A stretch of 64,000 nt of DNA from Betaproteobacteria bacterium (GTDB lineage Bacteria; Pseudomonadota; Gammaproteobacteria; Burkholderiales; Casimicrobiaceae): contig JADKEV010000003.1 in the NCBI GenBank assembly GCA_016717855.1, positions 221,405-285,404 of the forward strand. The letters run 5' to 3'. The notes beneath the pieces are model-generated. The model did no database searches. It was not told the DNA's origin and saw nothing but the letters and a program-made list of their open reading frames with translations. Of this stretch, positions 35,750 through 43,553 are shown in pieces (the first letter of the stretch is position 1; each line of letters begins with the position of its first letter). A program made the position numbers and the translations under genes.

Positions 35750-37636
35750 TCAAACGCGCAAAGACATATCAGTGCTCCGAACGGCGCACTGGTCGGCAAC
35801 CCCTGCCCGCGTTGTCGCCGAGCCGGCGGATGCGGATGAAGCTGTCCGGATCGGACCCAGGACGACCCGATCGCGCCCCGCGAGCTTGGCTTCATACATC
35901 GCCACGTCCGCGGCGCGAAGCAGTTCGTCCATCGTCTCGCCGTTTTCCGGGTAGGCCACGACACCGAACGAAGCGGTGATCTGGATCACGGCAGTCCCGG
36001 CGGTTATCGGCGCAGCGGCAAGCGCCGTACGCAACTGCTCGGCGCGCTGATACGCGACGGCAGAGGGCATGTCCGGCATCAGCAGCAGGAACTCCTCGCC
36101 GCCAAAGCGACACGCAATGTCGCTGTCGCGCGCACAACTTCGCAATGAGCCGGCGAACACCCGGAGCACTTCGTCGCCGGCCAGATGGCCATGGGTGTCG
36201 TTCACGAACTTGAAATGGTCGATATCGCACATCACGATTGCCATCGGCCGCTGGTCGCGCGCCGCGCGGGTCAGTTCGCGTTCCATCGCCTCGTCGACGT
36301 AGCGGCGATTGTAGAGGCGGGTCAACGGATCGCGCACTGCCTGATCACGCAGTTGCGCCTGCAGTTTCTGCACCTCCCCGTCGGCACGCCTGCGCTCGGT
36401 GATGTCGCGGGCGATGGCCAGCGCATAGGGCCGATCCAGGGTGATGTAACGGATCATGACTTCGACCGGGAAGGTGCCGCCATCCTTGCGCCTGTGACAG
36501 GTTTCGAAGGTGGCCGCGCCGTCGTTGAGCGGAGGTGCTCCGGCCGTCCTGTGCGTTTCGGGATCGCTGGTGTCGATGTCCTGCGGGTGCAAGGCGAGAA
36601 GCTCCTCGCGCGTGTAGCCCAGCTTGCCCCAGGCGCTTTCATTGGCGTCGATGATGCGCAGCGTCGCCGGATCCACGACATGAATCTCGTCCGGGGCGCT
36701 GTCGATCAGGGTCCGGAAGAGCTTGATCTGCGCCTCGGCGCGAATGCGGCTGGTGATGTCCTGGACGGTGCCTACAGTGCGCAGCGGTCGGCCGGTGCCG
36801 TCGAAGGTCGTCGAGCACTGTTCATGGACGTGCTTGATGCTGCCGTCCCGCATCAGCAGCCGGTGCTCGACATCGTAGGAGGTATTCTCGCGGATCAGTC
36901 GCCCCAGGCCCTGGTTCAGCAGTTCGCGGTCATCGGGATGCACAGTCGCGAAGAACGTCGCGAAGGAAGGCACGAATGTCGCCGGGTCATGCCCGAAGAT
37001 GCGCAGGGCCTCGGCCGACCAGCTGCCTTCGCTGGTGACGTGGTCCTGCTCCCAGCTGCCCACATGCGCGATGCGCTGGGCGGCAGCGAGATGGTCATCG
37101 CTGCGTTGCAGCTTCGATGTGCTGGAGAAAGTCCTTGCCTCACGGACCGCCTCCGCCTCCCGCCTGCATTCGGCGATTTCCGCGTGCAGCCGTGCATTGG
37201 CCAGCCGCAACGCAGACGCCTCCGCCTCGAGCGCGGCACGGGCCCGCCGCGATGTCAGCTGGGATTGCACCCGCGCGAGCAACTCCTCGCCCTGGAAGGG
37301 CCGGGCCACACAGTCCACCGCCCCGAGCTTCAGGCATTCCACTCGCGGTTCGATTTCCCGCGCCGCGCTGAGCAATACAACGGGAATGTCCCAGCTTTCC
37401 TTTTGCTCCTTCAGCCGCCGCATCACGTCCAGGCCGCCCATGCCCGCCAAGCCCAAGTCCAGCAGGATCAGTTCCGGCAGACTGGCTGCGACCAGCGCAA
37501 GCGCAAGTTCGCCGCTGTCGGCGGCGCGCACGCGATAACCCGCGGCCGCCAGCAGGGTCGCCAGCAGCTTGAGCGACTCTTGGATGTCATCCACGACCAG
37601 GATATGGCCCTTGGCCGGGGCAGCGCAGATGCTCAT
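35750..37636 (-). CDS. Response regulator with PAS domains and GGDEF diguanylate cyclase domain
   Basis: A 628-residue cytoplasmic signalling protein. A receiver domain (about 10-130) has the acidic pair DD at 16-17 and the phospho-acceptor aspartate at 60 in LILLDLGL; the usual lysine before PF is arginine here (ARPF). A coiled-coil stretch (about 130-185) leads to two PAS domains (about 190-305 and 310-430; DLASGRP is not seen, but FRTLIDSAPDEIHVVD starts the second). The C-terminal GGDEF domain (about 455-620) carries an intact GGEEF active site in CRFGGEEFLLLMP, preceded five residues upstream by RDSD, the RxxD inhibitory site. It should make cyclic di-GMP, with product inhibition, on phosphorylation or PAS input. 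No cognate histidine kinase is in the window. Confidence 0.92.
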   Translation of the reverse strand: MSICAAPAKGHILVVDDIQESLKLLATLLAAAGYRVRAADSGELALALVAASLPELILLDLGLAGMGGLDVMRRLKEQKESWDIPVVLLSAAREIEPRVECLKLGAVDCVARPFQGEELLARVQSQLTSRRARAALEAEASALRLANARLHAEIAECRREAEAVREARTFSSTSKLQRSDDHLAAAQRIAHVGSWEQDHVTSEGSWSAEALRIFGHDPATFVPSFATFFATVHPDDRELLNQGLGRLIRENTSYDVEHRLLMRDGSIKHVHEQCSTTFDGTGRPLRTVGTVQDITSRIRAEAQIKLFRTLIDSAPDEIHVVDPATLRIIDANESAWGKLGYTREELLALHPQDIDTSDPETHRTAGAPPLNDGAATFETCHRRKDGGTFPVEVMIRYITLDRPYALAIARDITERRRADGEVQKLQAQLRDQAVRDPLTRLYNRRYVDEAMERELTRAARDQRPMAIVMCDIDHFKFVNDTHGHLAGDEVLRVFAGSLRSCARDSDIACRFGGEEFLLLMPDMPSAVAYQRAEQLRTALAAAPITAGTAVIQITASFGVVAYPENGETMDELLRAADVAMYEAKLAGRDRVVLGPIRTASSASAGSATTRAGVADQCAVRSTDMSLRV

Positions 37637-37799
37637 TCGGTATTAGTTCTCGGGAAATGGCGACGGGAGAAAGTAGCGGCGAAGTTCGTAAACCGCAAAC
37701 GCCGCCGAAATGACAATTCAAGCGTAGCCAGCACGCAGGCCGGGGTCTGTGCGCTAGGCAACATAGCGCCGGGTGATGCGATCGGACATCGCCACTTCC

Positions 37800-37938
37800 G
37801 TAGGATGGGTGGAGCGTAGCGATACTCATCTGTCCGGCGGGGCACGACTCTTCGTGTGCGCGCAAAGAAAAACCGCACCACGACACTGGTACCGTACGAT
37901 TCAACGAAATGGGTATCGCTGCGCTCCACCCATCCTAC
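37800..37938. repeat. REPIN-like element 3: inverted pair with variant bases
   Basis: The left unit (37800-37830) reads GTAGGATGGGTGGAGCGTAG then CGATACTCATC, two changes from the consensus; the right unit (37908-37938) begins AATGGG instead of GATGGG. The pair spans 139 bp. It lies in the 344-base gap between the GGDEF protein start (37636) and the end of the lyase gene (37981), which otherwise shows no coding sequence. Confidence 0.8.
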
Positions 37939-37980
37939 GAAGCTACCCCGCTTCGCGCCCCGAAGCACCGCCGTTGAATG

Positions 37981-39342
37981 CTAACTCTGACCCCGAATCG
38001 GGAGCCGCGCCAGCACGCGGTCCACCATCACGCCGGACTGGCCGAGATAATTGGCGGGGTCGCACAGCCTGGCCAGCGCCGCGCGGTCGAGATGGCGGTT
38101 GATCTCCGGATGCCCGGCCAGCAGATCCAGCAGCGGCCGGTTCAGCCGGATCGCTTCGCGGCAGATGTCGTAGACGAGATCGTGCGCGTACTCGCGGCCG
38201 ATGTGACGGCCGAGGCCCATCATCACGGCTTCGGACATCACCAGGCCGTTGGTCAGGTCGATGTTCGCGCGCATTTTCGCGGCGTCGACCTCGAGGCCGT
38301 CGAGGATGAAGCGCGCCTGCCTGAGCGCGCCCGCCGTCAGGCAGAACGCCTCGGGCAGCACGATCCATTCGATTTCCCACGGCCCGGTCGAGCGCTCGTG
38401 GTCGGCGATCATCGCGTCCATCAGCGCCGCCGCGTGCTGGCGCACGACCGAAACCGCGGCATGGATGTAGCACGACGAAATCGGGTTGCGCTTCTGCGGC
38501 ATGGTGCTGGAGGACCCGCGGCCGTGCGCGAACGGCTCGTAGACTTCGCCCACTTCGGTCTGCATCATCAGCTTGACGTCCATCGAGATCTTGCCCAGCG
38601 TGCCGCCGACCAGGCCCAGGAAGGTGCCGACCTCGGCGATCGAGTCGCGCACCGTGTGCCACGCGATCGCGGGGACGCCGAGCTCGAGTTCCGCCATCAG
38701 CCCCTCGTGCGTCGCCATGGCGCCATGCTCGATCGACGCCAGTGTGCCGCAGGCGCCGCCGAATTCGCCGACCAGCACGCGGGGCTTGAGTTGCGCGAGG
38801 CGCTCGCGGTGGCGCTCGACCGCGGCGAGGATGGTCGCCATCTTGAAGCCGAAGGTGACGGGAATCGCCTGCTGCAGGTTGCTGCGGCCGGCGACCGGCG
38901 TGTCGCGATGCCGCCGCGCGAGGTCGGCGAGCGTCGCCGACAGCGCGCGCAGATCTGCATCGACCAGCTCCAGCCCCTCGCGGATTTGCAGCACCGTCGC
39001 GGTGTCGGTGATGTCCTGCGTGGTCGCGCCCCAGTGGCAGTACTCGCCCAGCTTGTCGCGGCACAGCGCGTTGAGCTGCGAGACCACGCCCAGGATCGGG
39101 TAGCCGATGCGCTCGGTCTGCGCGCGCAGCTGGTCCATGTCGATCTTCGAGATGTCGCAATTGCGGACGATCTCGTCGGCGGCTTCCCGCGGAATGATGC
39201 CCAGCCGGCCCTGGACGATAGCCAGAGCTTTCTCGATCGCGACGTACTTGGCGGTACGGTTCTCGTCCGACCAGACGGCCCGCATGGCGTCGGTGCTGAA
39301 GATGTTGCCAAATATGGGCGAGTCGATGATGGTTGCGGCCAT
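37981..39342 (-). CDS. Adenylosuccinate lyase / 3-carboxymuconate cycloisomerase-like fumarase superfamily enzyme
   Basis: A 453-residue enzyme from ATG 39342. It carries the fumarase/aspartase superfamily signature GSSSTMPQKRNPISS (about residue 279) and other conserved parts: HWGATTQDITDTATV (about 102) and GEFGGACGTLAS. These enzymes catalyse reversible beta-elimination giving fumarate or a cycloisomerisation. The sequence resembles PcaB-like and adenylosuccinate-lyase-like proteins encoded in catabolic clusters; true PurB is usually elsewhere. It is the last gene of a minus-strand run with a CitE-like lyase and a MaoC-like hydratase (61 and 10 base gaps), suggesting a dicarboxylate or aromatic-acid route. 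The last codons and stop come from sequence (TCTGACCCCGAATCGGG on the plus strand) resembling a repeat found at 44694. Confidence 0.87.
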   Translation of the reverse strand: MAATIIDSPIFGNIFSTDAMRAVWSDENRTAKYVAIEKALAIVQGRLGIIPREAADEIVRNCDISKIDMDQLRAQTERIGYPILGVVSQLNALCRDKLGEYCHWGATTQDITDTATVLQIREGLELVDADLRALSATLADLARRHRDTPVAGRSNLQQAIPVTFGFKMATILAAVERHRERLAQLKPRVLVGEFGGACGTLASIEHGAMATHEGLMAELELGVPAIAWHTVRDSIAEVGTFLGLVGGTLGKISMDVKLMMQTEVGEVYEPFAHGRGSSSTMPQKRNPISSCYIHAAVSVVRQHAAALMDAMIADHERSTGPWEIEWIVLPEAFCLTAGALRQARFILDGLEVDAAKMRANIDLTNGLVMSEAVMMGLGRHIGREYAHDLVYDICREAIRLNRPLLDLLAGHPEINRHLDRAALARLCDPANYLGQSGVMVDRVLARLPIRGQS

Positions 39343-39403
39343 GGCGGCGGTCTCCTGCTTGTTGGGCGGGCGGTCGAAGGGTGATGCCCGGAAGGGAATG
39401 GGG

Positions 39404-40216
39404 CTATGGCGCCGCGCGATCGAGGATGGCCTGCGCCTTGAGCACGACGGGACGGTCGACCATCCTGCCGTCGACCTGCACCGCGCCTTCGCTGCCTTGG
39501 ACCGCAGCCAGGACGCGCCGCGCCCAGTCGATGTCGGCCGCCGTGGGTTGCAGCGCCTTGTGTATCGCGGCAACCTGTTTCGGATGGATGCAGAGCTTGG
39601 CGCCGAAGCCGAACGCGCGGCCGAACGCGAGATCGGCCAGCAGCCGCGGCTCGTCGTCGAGCGCCGGCGTCACGCCGTGGATCGGCGAGGCGAGCCCGGC
39701 GCAGCGCGAGGCGAGCGCGATCTGCGCGGCCGGCGCGATCAGCCCGCGCTCGTCGCCGGACATGTCGAGATCGACCGCATAGTCCAGCGTGCCGAAGGCG
39801 AGGCGCTGCACGCCGGGCGCCGCGGCGACGGCGGCGACGTTGACCACGCCGCGTGCCGACTCGATGATCGGCAGCACCAGTCCGCCCGCGGGCAGCGCGG
39901 CGACGACCGCGGCGATCTGCGCCGCGGTCTCGGCCTTGGGCAGCATCGCGCAGCGGACACCGGCCTGCGCCAGCATGGCGAGATCGCCGGCAAACCACTG
40001 CGTCGCGCTGTCGTTGATGCGCACGACGGTCTGCGGCACCGCGCCCGGATGCGCCGCGACCCAGGCGCCCACGTTGGCGCGCGCCTGCTCCTTGTCGCCG
40101 GGGGCCACGGCATCCTCGAGATCGAGAATGATCGCGTCGGCGCCGGCGGCGGCGGCTTTGTCGAAGCGCTCGGGACGGTTGCCCGGCACGAAGAGATAGG
40201 TCGCCGGAAGTTTCAT
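39404..40216 (-). CDS. CoA ester lyase of the HpcH/HpaI - CitE family
   Basis: A 270-residue TIM-barrel enzyme starting MKLPATYLFVPGNRPERFDKA, the standard CitE-like start. Conserved pieces: IILDLEDAVAPGDKEQAR (metal and substrate site, about residue 29), VRINDSATQWFAGDL (about 65), LPIIESARGVVN with the catalytic glutamate (about 114) and GFGAKLCIHPKQV (about 205). Relatives cleave citramalyl-, malyl- or citryl-CoA into acetyl- or glyoxylate-type products with Mg2+. The MaoC-like gene directly upstream (10 bases between) could supply the 3-hydroxyacyl-CoA. Together they resemble the last two steps of itaconate or mesaconate degradation, but the needed CoA transferase is not here, so this remains a hypothesis. 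Confidence 0.9.
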   Translation of the reverse strand: MKLPATYLFVPGNRPERFDKAAAAGADAIILDLEDAVAPGDKEQARANVGAWVAAHPGAVPQTVVRINDSATQWFAGDLAMLAQAGVRCAMLPKAETAAQIAAVVAALPAGGLVLPIIESARGVVNVAAVAAAPGVQRLAFGTLDYAVDLDMSGDERGLIAPAAQIALASRCAGLASPIHGVTPALDDEPRLLADLAFGRAFGFGAKLCIHPKQVAAIHKALQPTAADIDWARRVLAAVQGSEGAVQVDGRMVDRPVVLKAQAILDRAAP

Positions 40217-40226
40217 CGCCGGGCGC

Positions 40227-41072
40227 TCACTTGATCACCGCCGTGGCATCCATGGTCAGCCAGCCCTCGTGATCCTTCGCCCAGAGTCGGAAGGTCTTGC
40301 CGTCGGCCTGCGGCTCCCCGCAGACGAAGAAGTGGTTGGTGTCGAATGTGGGGCGCACCGCCCGGAACTCGTAGCGGTCCAGCTCCGCATCGGGCAGCTG
40401 GTGGCGCAGCAGGTCCAGCAGCAGTGTCGCGATCAGCGGGCCGTGGACGACGAGTCCCGGATACCCCTCGACGGCGGTGACGTAGCGGCGGTCGTAGTGG
40501 ATACGGTGCCCGTTGAAGGTCAGCGCGGAGTACCGGAACAGCAGCACGTCGTCCGGCACCCACCGCATCTCCCACGCGGAAGCGGCGGGCGCCTGCTTCG
40601 GCGGGGGCGCGACATCATCGGGCTTTGCCGCCTCGCGATAAACGATGTCGTGGAACTCGGTGATCGCGATGGCCTCTTCGTTCTGCCGGCGGATCTCGTG
40701 GCGTACCTTGACGAATATCAAGGTTCCGGTGCGGCCGCTCTTTTCGGTCACGTCCACGATCGTCGACGTGCGCGAGATCGCGTCGCCCACGCGCAGCGGC
40801 GCGTGAAAAAGGAGTTGGCTGCCCGCCCACATCCGGCGCGGCAACGCCACCGGCGGCAGGAAGCCGCCGCGCCTGGGATGGCCGTCGGGTCCGATGTCGG
40901 ACTGGCAGGCCAGCGGCAGGAAGTACAGCCAGTGCCAGAGCGCGGGCAGCGGCGTCCCGGCGGGCGGACGCTCGGGCGGCCAGTCCAGCGTCGCGGACAA
41001 TGCCGCGTACGGCGTCGCCGTGATGCTGTCGGACACGGTTTCCGTCCGGCCTATCCATTCCTTGAGATCCAT
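40227..41072 (-). CDS. MaoC-like acyl-CoA dehydratase (mesaconyl/itaconyl-CoA hydratase type)
   Basis: The ATG at 41072 follows AAGGAGCCGCAG. The 281-residue product has an N-terminal FAS1-like dehydratase domain (ending with RMWAGSQLLFHAPLRVGDAISRTS) and a C-terminal MaoC hotdog with FRYSALTFNGHRIHYDRRYV (about residue 185), where the aspartate/histidine pair of R-specific hydratases (usually D-x-N-x-x-H) takes the form N-G-H-R-I-H. This two-domain arrangement is that of mesaconyl-C4-CoA hydratase and related enzymes. It acts on a dicarboxylyl-CoA, probably preparing the substrate of the CitE-like lyase. It is the first gene of the three-gene run; a 15-bp perfect hairpin upstream (41182-41216) separates it from the small membrane protein gene. 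Confidence 0.87.
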   Translation of the reverse strand: MDLKEWIGRTETVSDSITATPYAALSATLDWPPERPPAGTPLPALWHWLYFLPLACQSDIGPDGHPRRGGFLPPVALPRRMWAGSQLLFHAPLRVGDAISRTSTIVDVTEKSGRTGTLIFVKVRHEIRRQNEEAIAITEFHDIVYREAAKPDDVAPPPKQAPAASAWEMRWVPDDVLLFRYSALTFNGHRIHYDRRYVTAVEGYPGLVVHGPLIATLLLDLLRHQLPDAELDRYEFRAVRPTFDTNHFFVCGEPQADGKTFRLWAKDHEGWLTMDATAVIK

Positions 41073-41181
41073 CTGCGGCTCCTTCAATCTGCGTCAAGGG
41101 CGGGCCTGCTCGCGGCGCCGCCGCGGCCGGACCGGCATGTCCGCCATTATCAACCCGCTTCGCCTCATCTGGAAATGCAGA

Positions 41182-41216
41182 CAAGCGCATGGCGCCCTTG
41201 CGGCGCCATGCGCTTG
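41182..41216 (-). terminator. Perfect 15-bp hairpin, likely terminator of the small membrane protein gene
   Basis: Arms at 41182-41196 (CAAGCGCATGGCGCC) and 41202-41216 (GGCGCCATGCGCTTG) are exactly complementary with a 5-base loop. No U-rich tail follows on either strand, so it may act as a Rho-aided terminator or an mRNA-end protector. It lies 48 bases past the stop of the small minus-strand gene and 110 bases ahead of the MaoC-like gene. Confidence 0.55.
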
Positions 41217-41263
41217 CCGGATACGGCCGGGGCGGTTATCCCGCCGCGGGGCAGGGCATCAGG

Positions 41264-41419
41264 TCAGGTTCGTTGTTGGCCCGCTGCCTCGTAGCCGGCC
41301 GCGTTCGCCTCCATCTCCGTGGCGCCGACGCCGAGGACGCCCAGGGCCAGCACGATCAAGAGGACGTTCATGATGCTGTCCAGCCGGTCGCCCGGTTTCC
41401 ACTGCCGCTTCGTCTTCAT
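41264..41419 (-). CDS. Small single-pass membrane protein, 51 residues, unknown function
   Basis: An ATG at 41419 is preceded by AGGAGCAGACC, a strong ribosome site. The product has a basic N-terminus (MKTKRQWKPGDRLDS), a hydrophobic helix (IMNVLLIVLALGVLGVGA) and a short polar tail ending QQRT. I do not recognise a family. The charge pattern puts the N-terminus in the cytoplasm. It is followed by a perfect hairpin and lies divergent from a Crp-type regulator, sharing about 213 bases of upstream sequence, so it might be controlled by that regulator. The strong start signal, in-frame stop and downstream hairpin are the reasons to call it a gene. Its size keeps it below most ORF cut-offs. Confidence 0.55.
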   Translation of the reverse strand: MKTKRQWKPGDRLDSIMNVLLIVLALGVLGVGATEMEANAAGYEAAGQQRT

Positions 41420-41632
41420 GGTCTGCTCCTTTGGTTTTGTCCGGCCTGCGGGCAGTGTCGTCTGCCTGCAGGTGTGATCAAGATACGGCAGCCGCGCGCG
41501 GGCGACGAGTAACCATTCCCTGCTAAGATTGCGGCAAATTCACGCGCGTGGGTCAGGCCCGATGCCCCCTGCCGGACCCGATGCAACATCGGCTTGTTCG
41601 CGTCGGTGCAAAGCCGGACAGGAGTCACATCA

Positions 41633-42274
41633 ATGCAGCGCCAAGCGGTCACCGCCGACGTACTCCAGGAAGAAATTCTCAGGGCCATCGCGGCGCGCGG
41701 CGGCGTGCGCGTCTATGCGCGCAGTTCCGTGATCATCAACGAGGGCGAGCGCGCGGACACGTTCTTCATCATCCTGTCGGGCAGGGTGAAGGTCTACGGC
41801 TCGGACGACAGCGGCAACGAGATCATCTACAGCGTGCACGGCGCCGGCGAGTACGTGGGCGAGATGTCTCTGGAGAGCGGCATCCGCACGGCGTCCGTGA
41901 TGACCATGGAGGAGACCGCCTGTTCGGTGGTCAGCGGCACGGAGTTCAAGAACTTCATCGTCGAGCAGCCGGCGTTCGCGCTGCATCTGATCCACAAGCT
42001 GATCCGGCGCGCGCGGGAAGCCACCGAGGGCATCAAGAACCTGGCGCTGCTCGATGTCTACGGCCGGGTCTGTACGGTGCTCGTGGGGCTGGCCGAGGAG
42101 TCGAACGGCGTCCTGCGGGTCACGGAAAGGCTGACGCAGCAGGACATCGCCGACCGGGTCGGCGCGTCGCGCGAAATGGTGAGCCGCATTTTCAAGGAGT
42201 TGATCAGCGGCGGCTACGTGGCCCAGGATGCGGGGCGCTGGACCATACTGAAGAAGCTTCCGGCGCGCTGGTAG
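41633..42274 (+). CDS. Crp/Fnr family transcriptional regulator
   Basis: The ATG at 41633 is preceded by CAGGAGTCACATCA. The 213-residue protein has an N-terminal cyclic-nucleotide-binding fold (YARSSVIINEGERADTFFII; GAGEYVGEMSLESGIRTASV, which matches the phosphate-binding cassette with GE...R-x-A) and a C-terminal winged helix with LTQQDIADRVGASREMVSRI as helix-turn-helix (about residues 168-187). No N-terminal cysteine cluster is present, so it is Crp-like rather than an iron-sulphur Fnr sensor; the arginine in the cassette is compatible with cyclic nucleotide binding. Possible targets are the divergent small membrane protein gene and the EAL gene that ends just downstream. The regulon is unknown. 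Confidence 0.92.
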   Translation: MQRQAVTADVLQEEILRAIAARGGVRVYARSSVIINEGERADTFFIILSGRVKVYGSDDSGNEIIYSVHGAGEYVGEMSLESGIRTASVMTMEETACSVVSGTEFKNFIVEQPAFALHLIHKLIRRAREATEGIKNLALLDVYGRVCTVLVGLAEESNGVLRVTERLTQQDIADRVGASREMVSRIFKELISGGYVAQDAGRWTILKKLPARW

Positions 42275-42354
42275 GAGTTTGCGCGGGAGTCCGCGCTACC
42301 GGGCGCGAGGCGCGCCGCACGCACTGTGACATCCCGCGCCGCGCAGGCAGCCGG

Positions 42355-43197
42355 TCAGGCGGCGAGCATGAACTCCCTGTCGGTTTCCCTCGCATCGGCG
42401 TCGGCGTCGCCTGCCGCGTTTCTTGCCCAGGCCTGGAACTCGCCGGCGGGCAGTGGCATGCAGTAGTAGTAGCCCTGCGCGTACTCGCACCAGATGGACC
42501 GCAGAAAGTCGGCCTGGTGGCGGTTCTCGACGCCCACGGCCATCACCCGGACCCCCAGGCTGCTGCCCATGCTCACGATGGCGCGCGCAATGGCGGCGGA
42601 CTCGACGCTCGCCGGCAGCCCGTGGACAAACGCGGGATCGATCTTGAGCTGATCCAGCGGGAAATTCATGAAATGTCCGAAATTGGCATAGCCGGTGCCG
42701 AAATCGTCGATGGACAGCACGATGCCGAGCTCCCGCAGTTCGTTGAAGCGGGCCATCATCGTCTCCGGCGCCCCCATGACCAGGCTCTTGGTCACTTCGA
42801 GGTCGAGGAAGCACGGATCGAGGCCGGTTGACTTGAGAATCCCGGACACCAGTTTCACGAACCCTGTTTGCCGGAATTGCAGTGCGGACAGGTTGACCGC
42901 GACGGTGAGCGTCGGCAGCCCCGCCTGGTGCCACGCCCTGGTCTGCGCGCAGGCCGTCCGCAGCACCCACTCCGCAATCGGGACGATCAAGCCGTTGCGC
43001 TCCGCGGCGGGGATGAACGCGGCCGGCAGCAGCAGCCCCCGCGTCGGATGCGCCCAGCGGATCAGAGCTTCCATCCCGACGACTTCGCGGTTCGCGATCC
43101 GCACCTGCGGCTGGTAATGCAGCTCGAACTGCTGCAGCCGCACCGCCTCGCGCAGTTCGGCCTCGAGCGCGATTCCGGCAGTCTCACCATGGTCCAT
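42355..43197 (-). CDS. EAL domain protein, putative cyclic di-GMP phosphodiesterase with altered residues
   Basis: The ATG at 43197 gives 280 residues, almost all one EAL domain: FELHYQPQVRIANREVVGMEALIRW (EAL, about residue 44, opens the barrel; shown here in two parts as FELHYQPQV and MEALIRW), VNLSALQF (about 105), DDFGTGYANFGHF (about 168), LKIDPAFV (about 187). Two positions usually acidic differ: the second glutamate of the ExTE motif is lysine (EVTKSLV), and the first glutamate of AEGVE is valine (AVGVEN). Hydrolysis of cyclic di-GMP is thus uncertain; binding may remain. There is no partner sensor domain. It is convergent with the Crp-type gene and lies beside a REPIN-like element. 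The GGDEF protein at 35750-37636 is the only potential opposing enzyme in the window. Confidence 0.88.
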   Translation of the reverse strand: MDHGETAGIALEAELREAVRLQQFELHYQPQVRIANREVVGMEALIRWAHPTRGLLLPAAFIPAAERNGLIVPIAEWVLRTACAQTRAWHQAGLPTLTVAVNLSALQFRQTGFVKLVSGILKSTGLDPCFLDLEVTKSLVMGAPETMMARFNELRELGIVLSIDDFGTGYANFGHFMNFPLDQLKIDPAFVHGLPASVESAAIARAIVSMGSSLGVRVMAVGVENRHQADFLRSIWCEYAQGYYYCMPLPAGEFQAWARNAAGDADADARETDREFMLAA

Positions 43198-43356
43198 TGA
43201 ATTTCCCCTTCCCTGATGCCGCGGCACAGCTGGCCTGCGGGGCCTGACCATTCAGGCTACTGGGAGGATGCCGGAGAGGGGGTGTGCGTGGCAATGCGTA
43301 CAACTACCCACGGCGGGCGTCGGCGTGGCAACTGGCGTACGATGTGGTTGGAGGCC

Positions 43357-43500
43357 GTAGATGGGTGGAGCGCAGCGATACCCATCACCTTGCCAATCAG
43401 GAACGGACTGTGCGGGTGCCGCAACAGGTCCAGTGCGGTGCAACGTGTCCGCGGCGTTCGATTCGACGCGATGGGTATCGCTGCGCTCCACCCATCCTAC
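43357..43500. repeat. REPIN-like element 4: inverted pair of REP-like palindromes
   Basis: The left unit (43357-43386) lacks one G of the consensus (GTAGATGGGTGGAGCGCAGCG then ATACCCATC); the right unit (43470-43500) is the perfect inverse. The pair spans 144 bp. It occupies the 356-base gap between the EAL gene start (43197) and the iolG stop (43554); nothing else is apparent in that gap. Confidence 0.82.
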
Positions 43501-43553
43501 GGAGTGGACCCATCCTCCGTCAGGCAAGTACAGGCGTTGCGCCGTCGAGACTT

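Noticed and set aside
42281..42296. Hairpin GCGCGG-GAGT-CCGCGC as terminator between the Crp-type and EAL genes
   Set aside because: Only a 6-bp stem and no T tract on either strand; weak evidence in GC-rich DNA.
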